From JAFLBI01 sp964616465 (GTDB taxonomy: Bacteria > Bacteroidota > Bacteroidia > Chitinophagales > Chitinophagaceae), in the NCBI GenBank assembly GCA_964616465.1, contig CAZTTO010000004.1, forward strand, positions 62,001 through 126,000: a stretch of DNA of 64,000 nt, read 5' to 3'. The notes below the pieces were generated by a model. That model saw only the letters and a program-made list of their open reading frames with translations, did not search any database and was not told the DNA's origin. Both the position numbers and the translations under genes were made by a program. Position 1 is the stretch's first letter. Each line of letters begins with the position of its first letter. Of the stretch, positions 9,140 through 17,509 are shown in pieces.

Positions 9140-9150
9140 CCATATATATC

Positions 9151-11808
9151 ATGATCGGAGCGCACAAATTTAACGTAAAAACTACCCTAGCTATTGTTTC
9201 AGCATTGCTGGGATTAATTTTAACAAATAGCTTGGGCGCAACAGAAATTGAGTCGATTGCTTGGTGTTTTTACCCTACATCATTTCAGACCGATACTACA
9301 AAGCCTAAAAAAGACACCCTAGGCATTCGGAAAGATTCTGTTATTCAAAAAGTAGATAGTCTTACTTTATCGAAAGATGCACTTGACGCTCCTGTTGAAT
9401 ATGAGGCAGCAGATTCAGGCATTATTGTGGTTAATACCAAAAAGTTTTATTTATACGGAAAGGCAAAAACTCTTTACAAGGATATGTCGCTTGAAGCGAA
9501 TACCATTCAGTATGATCAAACTTCGCAAATGGTAAAAGCTTTTGGTTCTCTTGATACTTCTGGATCGCCACAAAGTAAGCCCAAAATGAAACAAGGCGAT
9601 ATGGAGTCGCTGAGTGATACCATTGCGTTTAACTTTAAAACACAAAGGGGGCTCACCCAAAATACCTATTACAAAGAAGGAGAGTTATTTGTGAATGCAC
9701 AGAAGTTGAAGAAGATAGATGAGGTAACTTATTTTGGATATATGGGCAAGTTTACAACTTGTAACTTAGATACTCCCCATTTTGCCATACGCACCAGAAA
9801 ATTGAAAATGATAAGTAATAAAGTCGCATTTTCTGGGCCAGCCTCTCCTGAATTTGAAGGGGTGCCTATTCCTCTAGGACTTCCATTTGCTATTTTCCCT
9901 CTAAAGCAGGGAAGGAGTTCTGGCTTTTTGCCTCCCCAGTTTACAGCAAGTGAAGATTTTGGATTGGGGCTTGAAGGTTTGGGATTTTATAAAGTTGTAA
10001 ATGATAACCTAGATGTTACATTTAGGACCAATTTGTATTCATTTGGCGGATGGACAGTTAATATAAATCCCAAATACTTAAAAAGATATAAGTATCAGGG
10101 TATGATGAATTTAACTGTTCAGAACGTTAAAACGCTCAACCGCGATCCTAGTATAAGGGACCCATTTAGAAGCACAAGATCATACATGCTAACCTGGTCA
10201 CATACTCGAGACAATAGGGCTAGACCAGGAACTAACTTTTCGGCTAACGTAAACTTTGGTAGTACCCAATTCAATAGCACATTACTCAATAATCCATTTC
10301 TCAATTTCACAAACCAACTTTCTTCTTCAATAAGCTATTCGAAAGATTTCAATGGTAAGGCCAATCTCTCACTGAATGCCAACCACAATCAGAATAATAA
10401 TACAAAGCTCATTACCCTTACTTTACCCAATGCAAATTTTAATGTGGTTACTATGTATCCATTCCAGAAAAAGGATCGAATTGGAAGTGAAAAGTGGTAT
10501 GAAAAGCTAGGTATTGCTTACAGTGGAAATCTACAAAATCAAATTAATGTACGCGGCGATCAATTTAATTTCAAACGCATTCTAGATACACTGCAATGGG
10601 GTGCTCAGCATAATATCCCAATCACATTATCGCTCCCTTCCCTTGGACCAATTACTATTGCACCATCTGTTCAGTATCAAGAACGTTGGTATGGACAAAG
10701 TATTCTTCGTAGTTGGAATGATTCTTCAAAAAGAATAGATACTGTAATTCAGCGAGGCTTGTATACAGGAAGAGAAATGTCGTTTGGTATTGGTTTTAAT
10801 ACACGAATTTTTGGTACTTATTTGTTTAAAAAAGGTAATGTAAAAGGGGTTCGTCATGAAATAAGACCAACTATAAGTGCAAATTATAGGCCCAATATGA
10901 GTCGGCGCGATTGGTACGATTTACAAGTTGATACAACTGGTAGAAAAGTGCGTGTATCGAGATTTGATGGTGGCGTTTTAGGTGCTTTTTCTGAAGGAAC
11001 TTTTGGAGGTATGAGCTTTGGAATTGATAATTTGCTCGAAATGAAAGTTAAGATCAAGGATACAACTGATGAGAAAAAAGATCGAATTATAAAACTCCTA
11101 GATGGATTTGGGTTTAACACGTCCTATAACTTTCTGGCCGACAGTTTTCAACTGGGTAATTTTAATATTTATGCCCGAAGCACACTATTTGAAAAAATTA
11201 ATATTACAGCTACAGCTACTTTAGATCCATATGAAACGGATAACAGAGGTTTTAGAAGAAATAGTATACGATGGAATGCAAGAAAACTTCAGTTTGGAAG
11301 AATTACCAATGCTAGTTTAGCGGTATCAACACAATGGCAAAGTAAACCCAGGGATGAAAGGAAAGATAGTGATCGTTTACCAAAAGATCCTTTTATGACA
11401 CCCGATGAACAACAAAGACAACTTCAGTTTGCTAGGGCAAATCCAGCCGAGTTTACAGATTTTAATATTCCTTGGTCTGTTAACCTATCCTATTCGCTTA
11501 ATTTTAGTAATCAGTTAAAGCCAGATTTTAGTGGATTTCAAGTAATAACTCATTCTAGTTTAAACTTTCAAGGCGACTTTAGTTTAACACCTCAGTGGAA
11601 AGTTGGCGCTACAGGGTTTTATGACTTTAACACAAAAGCAATTCAGCAGCTTTCAATGTTTATTACGCGAGAAATGCACTGTTGGCAATTGGCCGTAAAT
11701 GTAAATCCTATTGGCCTCTTTAGATCTTTCAACATAACCATCAATCCTAAATCGGGAATTCTTCGTGATTTGAGAATTAATAGAGCTAGAACATTTTCAA
11801 ATCAATAA
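9151..11808 (+). CDS. LptD-like LPS assembly outer-membrane protein
   Basis: An 885-residue outer-membrane protein whose family inserts lipopolysaccharide into the outer leaflet. After a hydrophobic export signal (about residues 10-30) comes an OstA-like jellyroll region (about 70-220, with KAKTLYKDMSLEANTIQY and related repeats), followed by a large beta-barrel with the LptD-type segment PIPLGLPFAIFPLKQGRSSG near 240-260. It is encoded divergently from the amidase-mlaD-ostA group, so bridge and barrel components of LPS export are adjacent. The cysteine pairs of the E. coli protein are not evident. No LptE is seen. Confidence 0.88.
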   Translation: MIGAHKFNVKTTLAIVSALLGLILTNSLGATEIESIAWCFYPTSFQTDTTKPKKDTLGIRKDSVIQKVDSLTLSKDALDAPVEYEAADSGIIVVNTKKFYLYGKAKTLYKDMSLEANTIQYDQTSQMVKAFGSLDTSGSPQSKPKMKQGDMESLSDTIAFNFKTQRGLTQNTYYKEGELFVNAQKLKKIDEVTYFGYMGKFTTCNLDTPHFAIRTRKLKMISNKVAFSGPASPEFEGVPIPLGLPFAIFPLKQGRSSGFLPPQFTASEDFGLGLEGLGFYKVVNDNLDVTFRTNLYSFGGWTVNINPKYLKRYKYQGMMNLTVQNVKTLNRDPSIRDPFRSTRSYMLTWSHTRDNRARPGTNFSANVNFGSTQFNSTLLNNPFLNFTNQLSSSISYSKDFNGKANLSLNANHNQNNNTKLITLTLPNANFNVVTMYPFQKKDRIGSEKWYEKLGIAYSGNLQNQINVRGDQFNFKRILDTLQWGAQHNIPITLSLPSLGPITIAPSVQYQERWYGQSILRSWNDSSKRIDTVIQRGLYTGREMSFGIGFNTRIFGTYLFKKGNVKGVRHEIRPTISANYRPNMSRRDWYDLQVDTTGRKVRVSRFDGGVLGAFSEGTFGGMSFGIDNLLEMKVKIKDTTDEKKDRIIKLLDGFGFNTSYNFLADSFQLGNFNIYARSTLFEKINITATATLDPYETDNRGFRRNSIRWNARKLQFGRITNASLAVSTQWQSKPRDERKDSDRLPKDPFMTPDEQQRQLQFARANPAEFTDFNIPWSVNLSYSLNFSNQLKPDFSGFQVITHSSLNFQGDFSLTPQWKVGATGFYDFNTKAIQQLSMFITREMHCWQLAVNVNPIGLFRSFNITINPKSGILRDLRINRARTFSNQ

Positions 11809-11955
11809 TTGCAGGTTAAAATTTCATCTATAGCAAAGTAGAATTCCTTTTACCAAAGTCTTTATATTTAGTTACTCAATTCACAGTTCGCAAACATGAA
11901 AGGGTTGCATTGGTAATTATACTAATCGAATAGTGCGTTTCTCAAATGCATACTA

Positions 11956-11995
11956 TAAAAAAGAGGTTGCCTTTACAAATCAAGACAACCTCTTT
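11956..11995 (-). terminator. terminator of the HtrA gene
   Basis: Read on the minus strand, AAAGAGGTTG pairs with CAACCTCTTT (10 bp, 16-base loop) followed by a T-run. It lies 20 bases after the protease stop codon. The remaining 150 bases up to lptD contain no gene I can support. Confidence 0.85.
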
Positions 11996-12014
11996 AGAAT
12001 GGGGCTATACTAGT

Positions 12015-13490
12015 TTATTCACTTAAATTCAATGGATAGCCATAAGTGCCCTCATAGCCAATGTAGAAACCTTTTAGCATAACTGTACCTTTTGCATTTT
12101 TCAATGCATTGCTAAGGTCATCCATATTTTTAATTTCACTTCCATTTAAAGAAGTGATTACAAAGTTTTCTTGCATTCTAGATTTCTTCAATAATCCTTC
12201 ACCTACTTTTTTCACAACAACTCCGCCAGCAACATCATTTGCAGCAGCTGTTTTCTTATCAAGGTTTTCTAATTCACCACCTAGTTTATCGAGAATGTTT
12301 TCAGCCTTTACCAAATTGGTTGTTCCTACTTTATTTCTAAGTGTTACTTGAGCAACTTGTTCTTTGCCTCCGCGTTTAAAAGACACTGAAATCTTATCAC
12401 CTGGTTTATACCTTGCTACTTGTTCTTGAAGCTCTGGTCCAGTTTTGATGTTTACACCATTAATTTTTGTAATAATATCATCTTTCTTAATACCAGCAGC
12501 TGCAGCTGCACCATCGGCAGGCACATCCAATACTAACACACCATCTTCATTGTTATCTTCTGTAGGGTAGGAGATTCCAATGAACGCTCTTTGCACAGCA
12601 CCAAACTTAATAATATCGTTTACATGTTTGCGTACAATGTTTACTGGTATAGCATAAGAATAACCAATGAATCCTCCATTAGATGAAGCAATGGCTGAGT
12701 TAATACCAATTAATTCACCTTTAGTATTAATAAGTGCACCGCCACTATTTCCTTGATTTACTGCAGCATCGGTTTGAATAAATGATTCAATAGGTCTATC
12801 GCTCTGTTGGCGATTAATGCCAATACTTCTTGCTTTCGCACTTACAATACCTGCCGTAACAGTTACGTCTAAGGATAATGGATAGCCAATTGCGAGTACC
12901 CATTGGCCTAACTTAACTTCATCGCTGTTACCATATACCAAATAAGGAAGACCTTTACCTTCAATTTTAATCACCGCTAAATCGCTACTTGGGTCAGTAC
13001 CAATCATAGTAGCTTTATAGGTTTTTTTATTAGGGAGTGTTACATTGATCTCGTCTGCGCCATCAATGACGTGGTTATTGGTAACAATATATCCATCTTC
13101 GCTAATTATAACACCGCTTCCACTTGCTCTCTGCTCTGGAATAGTGCGAACCCTTGGTCCACCAAAGAATTCTTCAAATGGATCCTCGCCACCAAAGAAG
13201 TCAGAAAATGGGCTTCTTCTAGGCAGGTTATTTGTTACTTGACGTGCTTTTGTTTTTGTTTTAATATGCACCACAGCAGGTGTTGCGGCAGTAGCGGCTG
13301 CTGAAAAATCGGCAGTTTCAGTAGCTGGGCTATTATCAAAAAATTTAGCATAGTTTACAGGCAATTTGCCAGCTTCTTGCACCCCACCATATTTATTTTC
13401 CATGTAGCTGTTGTAGCCCCAAATACTTAATAGCGCGGTGCAAGCGCTAATAGCTACGGTGATTGAAATTTGTTTCACTGTTTGACTCAT
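12015..13490 (-). CDS. HtrA/DegP-family serine protease
   Basis: A 491-residue envelope protease/chaperone for misfolded proteins. An N-terminal hydrophobic segment (about residues 8-25) anchors or exports it. A glycine/phenylalanine-rich linker (about 92-112) precedes the trypsin-like domain, with catalytic His140 (TNNHVIDG), Asp170 (SSDLAVIK) and Ser249 (QGNSGGAL). Two PDZ domains follow, the first near 305-395 and a divergent second near 410-480. Transcribed alone, with its own terminator. I could not identify a stress-sigma promoter. Confidence 0.94.
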   Translation of the reverse strand: MSQTVKQISITVAISACTALLSIWGYNSYMENKYGGVQEAGKLPVNYAKFFDNSPATETADFSAAATAATPAVVHIKTKTKARQVTNNLPRRSPFSDFFGGEDPFEEFFGGPRVRTIPEQRASGSGVIISEDGYIVTNNHVIDGADEINVTLPNKKTYKATMIGTDPSSDLAVIKIEGKGLPYLVYGNSDEVKLGQWVLAIGYPLSLDVTVTAGIVSAKARSIGINRQQSDRPIESFIQTDAAVNQGNSGGALINTKGELIGINSAIASSNGGFIGYSYAIPVNIVRKHVNDIIKFGAVQRAFIGISYPTEDNNEDGVLVLDVPADGAAAAAGIKKDDIITKINGVNIKTGPELQEQVARYKPGDKISVSFKRGGKEQVAQVTLRNKVGTTNLVKAENILDKLGGELENLDKKTAAANDVAGGVVVKKVGEGLLKKSRMQENFVITSLNGSEIKNMDDLSNALKNAKGTVMLKGFYIGYEGTYGYPLNLSE

Positions 13491-13597
13491 GGTTTTTCTT
13501 TTTCATTATTAATTAATCAAATCTCATGCCTTTTCCACTACAAATAAACGAACTGATGAAATGACAGATAACATTTTACAGGGGTTTAACAAAAGAT

Positions 13598-14635
13598 TCA
13601 CGAAGACAATCGTACTTCGTTTTCTAGTTTCAACAAAAATGCCATTGTGTCAATGCCATCTGCATAATCTAAAAGAGTGGGTGATTGGGCTTGACCAAAC
13701 GGAATATGATCTTTACCTACCAAACATTGAACATCTATGTTCTTTTTTAGTTCTGAAATAAGCTCAACTTTATTAGAATAATAGCCGATATGTACTTGAC
13801 TAATAGGAGAAAAAATGGAAGGGTTTTCGGTTAAAATGATTGAGCCATTTGTATAGTAGGCCTGTTGGTTCATTAAAAGTAAAGTCAAATGATAATCAAA
13901 ATTGCCCTTATATCTATGTTCATCTATAAAAAACTGATATTTCTGAAGAGCCTCTAACAAAGCATCCCATGAGTAGTTGAGCGGGGCGTACAATTTTGTA
14001 ACATTTCTACAACCAAGGCCATAAAATAAGCAAATATCGTCTGCCAAAGCATCTAGCTCTTCTTTACTTTCATCACCCGATAGTATAGCAACAGAAGATT
14101 TATTTTTTCTGATGATGTTGGGGAATTTTCCAAAATAATAGTCAAAATACCTGCTTGTATTATTGCTGCCTGTTGCTATATAGGCATCACATCCTTTTAA
14201 TTGCTCTGATATGGATACCCTATTTTGGGTTGTAATATGCCAATTGTATAGCTCTTTTAAGATAGCTGGTAATAAGTGAGGGTCTTTAGAAGATAACTTA
14301 AGAACCTGATTATGTCCACTCATCCATACACATAAAAAATCATGAAAACCTACTAATGGAATATTGCCTGCCAATACTATTCCAACTGTAGATGGCATAT
14401 CAATTTCATTAGGAATTTTATAGCTTCTTGCCCAATGTGTCAACTTCTTTTCATCTAAAAACTGTTTAATAATGTTTCTCTCAGCTAAATGTATAAACTC
14501 AGGAGTAAACCAAGGATTGGTAATTGTTGCTCTTTCTTTTGCTTCTTGCCATTCAGGAGGATTTGATTTCATCCAACTACCTAAATGAACCATAGCATGT
14601 ATTCTTTGTTCTAATGTCATTTTTTTCAATTTCAT
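13598..14635 (-). CDS. acyl-CoA reductase, LuxC-like
   Basis: A 345-residue protein of the LuxC/aldehyde-dehydrogenase superfamily, expected to reduce fatty acyl-CoA or acyl-protein to aldehyde using NADPH. Recognisable parts are the nucleotide-binding segment VGIVLAGNIPLVGFHDFL (about residues 84-101) and the catalytic-cysteine region FYGLGCRNVTKLY (about 204-216, Cys209). It diverges from a dicluster ferredoxin gene, a recurring pairing in Bacteroidota, which suggests a redox partnership (inference). No luxAB, luxD or fatty-acid cluster is nearby, so bioluminescence is not implied. Confidence 0.85.
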   Translation of the reverse strand: MKLKKMTLEQRIHAMVHLGSWMKSNPPEWQEAKERATITNPWFTPEFIHLAERNIIKQFLDEKKLTHWARSYKIPNEIDMPSTVGIVLAGNIPLVGFHDFLCVWMSGHNQVLKLSSKDPHLLPAILKELYNWHITTQNRVSISEQLKGCDAYIATGSNNTSRYFDYYFGKFPNIIRKNKSSVAILSGDESKEELDALADDICLFYGLGCRNVTKLYAPLNYSWDALLEALQKYQFFIDEHRYKGNFDYHLTLLLMNQQAYYTNGSIILTENPSIFSPISQVHIGYYSNKVELISELKKNIDVQCLVGKDHIPFGQAQSPTLLDYADGIDTMAFLLKLENEVRLSS

Positions 14636-14643
14636 GTATTCGC

Positions 14644-14651
14644 TACATTTG
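14644..14651 (+). promoter_or_regulatory. -7 box for ferredoxin inside a small palindrome
   Basis: TACATTTG fits TAnnTTTG and lies 29 bases before the ferredoxin ATG. It is embedded in GCTACA-TT-TGTAGC (14642-14655), an inverted repeat that could be an operator in this 45-base divergent spacer. Confidence 0.45.
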
Positions 14652-14680
14652 TAGCAGTTTTAAAATGTAAAATTAAACAT

Positions 14681-15028
14681 ATGGCAATCAAGATAACAGA
14701 TGAATGTATTAATTGCGGGGCTTGTGAACCCGAATGTCCAAATAATGCTATCTATGAAGGGGGAGTTGAATGGGCTATGAGTGATGGAACTACTGTAAAG
14801 GGTTCTTACGTGTTAATGGATGGAACGGTAGTAGATGCCGACCAAAAATTTGCTCCAATTAGCTCTGATACCTATTACATAACACCGAATAAATGTACTG
14901 AGTGTCAAGGTTTTCATGAAGAACCTCAGTGTGCTGCTGTTTGTCCGGTTGACTGTTGTGTGCCTGATGAATTGTATCAGGAAACAATAGATGAATTGAT
15001 GGCTAAGAAAGAAAAAATGCACCTTTAA
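14681..15028 (+). CDS. 2[4Fe-4S] ferredoxin
   Basis: A 115-residue soluble electron carrier. The first cluster motif is Cys9, Cys12, Cys15 and Cys19. The second, Cys72, Cys75, Cys84 and Cys88, has an eight-residue insertion (QGFHEEPQ) between its second and third cysteines, as in Allochromatium-type ferredoxins, followed by DCC. A linker of about 45 residues separates the two motifs. It is divergent from the LuxC-like reductase and probably cooperates with an oxidoreductase. A terminator follows about 120 bases downstream. Confidence 0.93.
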   Translation: MAIKITDECINCGACEPECPNNAIYEGGVEWAMSDGTTVKGSYVLMDGTVVDADQKFAPISSDTYYITPNKCTECQGFHEEPQCAAVCPVDCCVPDELYQETIDELMAKKEKMHL

Positions 15029-15147
15029 TTTTCTAGTAATGTGCATAACTTTTTAGGCTATAATCATCAATTTGACTTAACTTACATTTACAATCGAACT
15101 GGTAAAACAGTTCCCTATTAAGCGGGTGATATTTCCCGTACCAAATG

Positions 15148-15178
15148 AAGTGAAGATTCTTTAATCTTCACTTTTTTT
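15148..15178 (+). terminator. rho-independent terminator downstream of ferredoxin
   Basis: AAGTGAAGAT pairs with ATCTTCACTT around a 6-base loop, followed by a T-run. Between the ferredoxin stop and this hairpin lie about 120 bases with two further small stem-loops, possibly a structured 3' UTR or a small RNA. Confidence 0.88.
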
Positions 15179-15206
15179 ATGTCTTCTTATGCCACTTTTT
15201 CAACCT

Positions 15207-15214
15207 TATATTTG
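15207..15214 (+). promoter_or_regulatory. -7 promoter box for ddl
   Basis: TATATTTG fits TAnnTTTG. It follows the upstream terminator and ends 23 bases before the ddl ATG. Confidence 0.5.
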
Positions 15215-15237
15215 CTAAACTATTTCGAAACAACCTT

Positions 15238-16230
15238 ATGCAAAAAAAGAAAATTGCTCTAGTAACGGGTGGATACAGCGGAGAGGCACAAATTAGCTAT
15301 AAAAGTGTAAAAACGGTACTCAATCATCTAGACAAAATCAAATACGAAGTCTATTTAATTGACATTCGTAAAGATGGATGGTGGTACCAACAAGAATTAA
15401 GTAAAGACACATCGCCTGTTCGTAAAGCTGATTTTACTATTGAAGTAGATGGTCAAACTATTTATTTTGATGCAGTATTTTTATGTATGCATGGAACACC
15501 AGGCGAGGATGGAAGACTTCAAGGGTATTTTGATTTACTAGGCTTACCTTATACTAGTTGTGATGCTGCTACTTCTGCTCTTACATTCAACAAACGCTAT
15601 ACTGTAGCAGTGGCAGCTTTTGGTGGTGTTGCTGTAGCTAAAAGTATGCACTTATTTAAACATACCCCCGTTGAGCCTTCTTCAATTCTTTCTAACTTAC
15701 AGTTACCCTTATTCGTAAAGCCAAACAATGGCGGAAGTAGTATAGGAATGAGTAAAGTTCATGATGGTAGTAAGCTAGCTGAGGCGCTAGAGAAAGCTTT
15801 TAAAGAAGACGATCAGGTATTGGTTGAAGAGTTTATTAAGGGAAGGGAATTTACCATTGGTGTATATAAGTCTCAAGGTAAGATTCATACACTTCCTTTT
15901 ACTGAAGTCATTACTGAAAATGATTTCTTTGATTTTGAAGCTAAGTATCAAGGAAAGAGTAAGGAAATTACTCCAGCAGATGTTCCTTCTGAATGGAAAA
16001 CAAATATTGAAAATGCAGCTACGCGAGTTTACGAGGTGTTGAACTGTAGAGGGATGGTAAGAATTGATTTCATCTATAATGAGGCAGCAAATCAGCCTTA
16101 TATGTTAGAAGTGAATACTGTACCCGGACAAAGTGAGGCAAGTATCATACCCATGCAAGTAAGAGCCAATGGTATGGATTTAAAAGATTTTTATTCACTG
16201 CTAATTGAAGAAACTCTTGCAAACGCTTGA
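15238..16230 (+). CDS. ddl: D-alanine--D-alanine ligase
   Basis: A cytoplasmic ATP-grasp enzyme that joins two D-alanines for the peptidoglycan stem peptide. At 330 residues it is typical. Features include the N-terminal GGYSGEAQIS segment, the ATP-grasp segment LFVKPNNGGSSIG, the omega-loop FDFEAKYQGKS and the metal-binding MLEVNTVPG. The Tyr in EAKY indicates D-Ala-D-Ala rather than D-Ala-D-Lac specificity. It is followed by a PASTA protein, so the pair probably forms a cell-wall operon with the rhodanese gene downstream. Confidence 0.96.
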   Translation: MQKKKIALVTGGYSGEAQISYKSVKTVLNHLDKIKYEVYLIDIRKDGWWYQQELSKDTSPVRKADFTIEVDGQTIYFDAVFLCMHGTPGEDGRLQGYFDLLGLPYTSCDAATSALTFNKRYTVAVAAFGGVAVAKSMHLFKHTPVEPSSILSNLQLPLFVKPNNGGSSIGMSKVHDGSKLAEALEKAFKEDDQVLVEEFIKGREFTIGVYKSQGKIHTLPFTEVITENDFFDFEAKYQGKSKEITPADVPSEWKTNIENAATRVYEVLNCRGMVRIDFIYNEAANQPYMLEVNTVPGQSEASIIPMQVRANGMDLKDFYSLLIEETLANA

Positions 16231-16268
16231 GTTCAAGAAAAACCTACTTTTGAACAAAATAACACATC

Positions 16269-17087
16269 TTGTTTAAATTTATTACTGATAAACCGCTTTG
16301 GGTTAATATTTTGGCTGGTCTAGGATTAACTGCAATCCTTATTATGTTATTTTTTTTATCTCTCAATTCTATCACTGGATATGGTAAGTATGAAAAAGTG
16401 CCTGATGTAGAGGGTCAGCAGTTTATTGCAGCTGAAAAAATGCTCGAAGAATTGGGGTTTCATGTAGCCATCCAAGATTCAGTATATTTTGATAGTCTTC
16501 CCCCTCTAACCGTTATTAAGCAGTCGCCAGAAAAAGAAGAAACCGTAAAAACTGGTAGAACTATTTATTTAACAATTAATAGGGCAGTGCCACCATTGGT
16601 TGAAATGCCTAATCTTATTGGTTTTTCTATAAGAAGTGCGGAAATTTATTTGCAAAGTCTGGGTTTGAAATTGGGCTATATTACTTACAAGCCTGATATA
16701 GCACAAAACGCAGTATTGGAACAGTTGTTTCAGGATAATAAAATTGCACCTGGAGCTAAAATACCTCTAGGTAGCGCAATTAGTTTTGTTCTTGGAAGTG
16801 GTGTTTCAGGAGCATCTATACCAGTTCCTGATCTAGTGGGTTTAACAGTGCAAGAAGCGCTGCATTATTTAGCAACCATTCAAGTACAAGCTGGATCAAT
16901 TGTTGCAACAAGTCCTGTTTCAGACACAGCTATGTCTTATGTTATACGTCAAACACCTGCACCTTTTATTTCAGAAAATGGTGTTACAAAAACCAATCAA
17001 ATTAAACCCGGACAAATGATTGATTTATTTATAAGTCCAAATAAGCCAATTGTAGATTCAACTTCCAATCAAGAACTTTTTCAATAA
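16269..17087 (+). CDS. PASTA-domain membrane protein
   Basis: A 272-residue protein with one N-terminal transmembrane helix (about residues 12-33) and three extracytoplasmic PASTA domains (about 40-105, 108-178 and 184-262). PASTA domains bind muropeptides or beta-lactam-like ligands. Here they are not attached to a kinase or transpeptidase, an arrangement common in Bacteroidota. The start is TTG: no in-frame ATG precedes the membrane helix, and the MFKFIT opening fits related proteins. It lies 38 bases after ddl, in keeping with a wall-related role. Confidence 0.88.
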   Translation: MFKFITDKPLWVNILAGLGLTAILIMLFFLSLNSITGYGKYEKVPDVEGQQFIAAEKMLEELGFHVAIQDSVYFDSLPPLTVIKQSPEKEETVKTGRTIYLTINRAVPPLVEMPNLIGFSIRSAEIYLQSLGLKLGYITYKPDIAQNAVLEQLFQDNKIAPGAKIPLGSAISFVLGSGVSGASIPVPDLVGLTVQEALHYLATIQVQAGSIVATSPVSDTAMSYVIRQTPAPFISENGVTKTNQIKPGQMIDLFISPNKPIVDSTSNQELFQ

Positions 17088-17096
17088 TATCAACTC

Positions 17097-17414
17097 ATGA
17101 AAACAATAACCGTTGAAGAGCTCAAAGCTCGTATGGATGCTGGTGAAAAAATTAATCTTCTAGATGTTCGTGAACCAGATGAGTATGCTGTTTCCAATAT
17201 ACAGGGTGCATTACTATTACCTCTCGGTAAAGTACAAACCATGCAGATTGATGATATTGAAGACTGGAAAAATGAAGAAGTGATCATTCATTGTAGAAGT
17301 GGAAAGCGGAGCGCAACTGCATGCTTGTTTTTAGAGACAATGGGTTTTACCAATACTGTAAATGTAGAAGGTGGAATTTTAGCATGGGAAGAGAAGTTCG
17401 GTGCAAAAGGATAA
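17097..17414 (+). CDS. rhodanese-like sulfurtransferase
   Basis: A 105-residue single rhodanese domain. The active-site loop HCRSGKRS has the persulfide-forming Cys66, and the CH2A-like segment LLDVREPDEY is at residues 21-30. There is no signal peptide, so it is cytoplasmic. The physiological sulfur acceptor cannot be told from the sequence. It begins nine bases after the PASTA gene. Confidence 0.92.
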   Translation: MKTITVEELKARMDAGEKINLLDVREPDEYAVSNIQGALLLPLGKVQTMQIDDIEDWKNEEVIIHCRSGKRSATACLFLETMGFTNTVNVEGGILAWEEKFGAKG

Positions 17415-17509
17415 ATACTTTATTCCATTATTTTTTTACATAATTCCGTTATGTTTCAACGCATTCTAATGCAGGTTTTTCCTATATTTAAAGAAATAAC
17501 TTTTGCATT

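Noticed and set aside
13598..14635. Bioluminescence (lux) system
   Set aside because: Only a LuxC-like reductase is present; luxA, luxB, luxD and luxE are absent.
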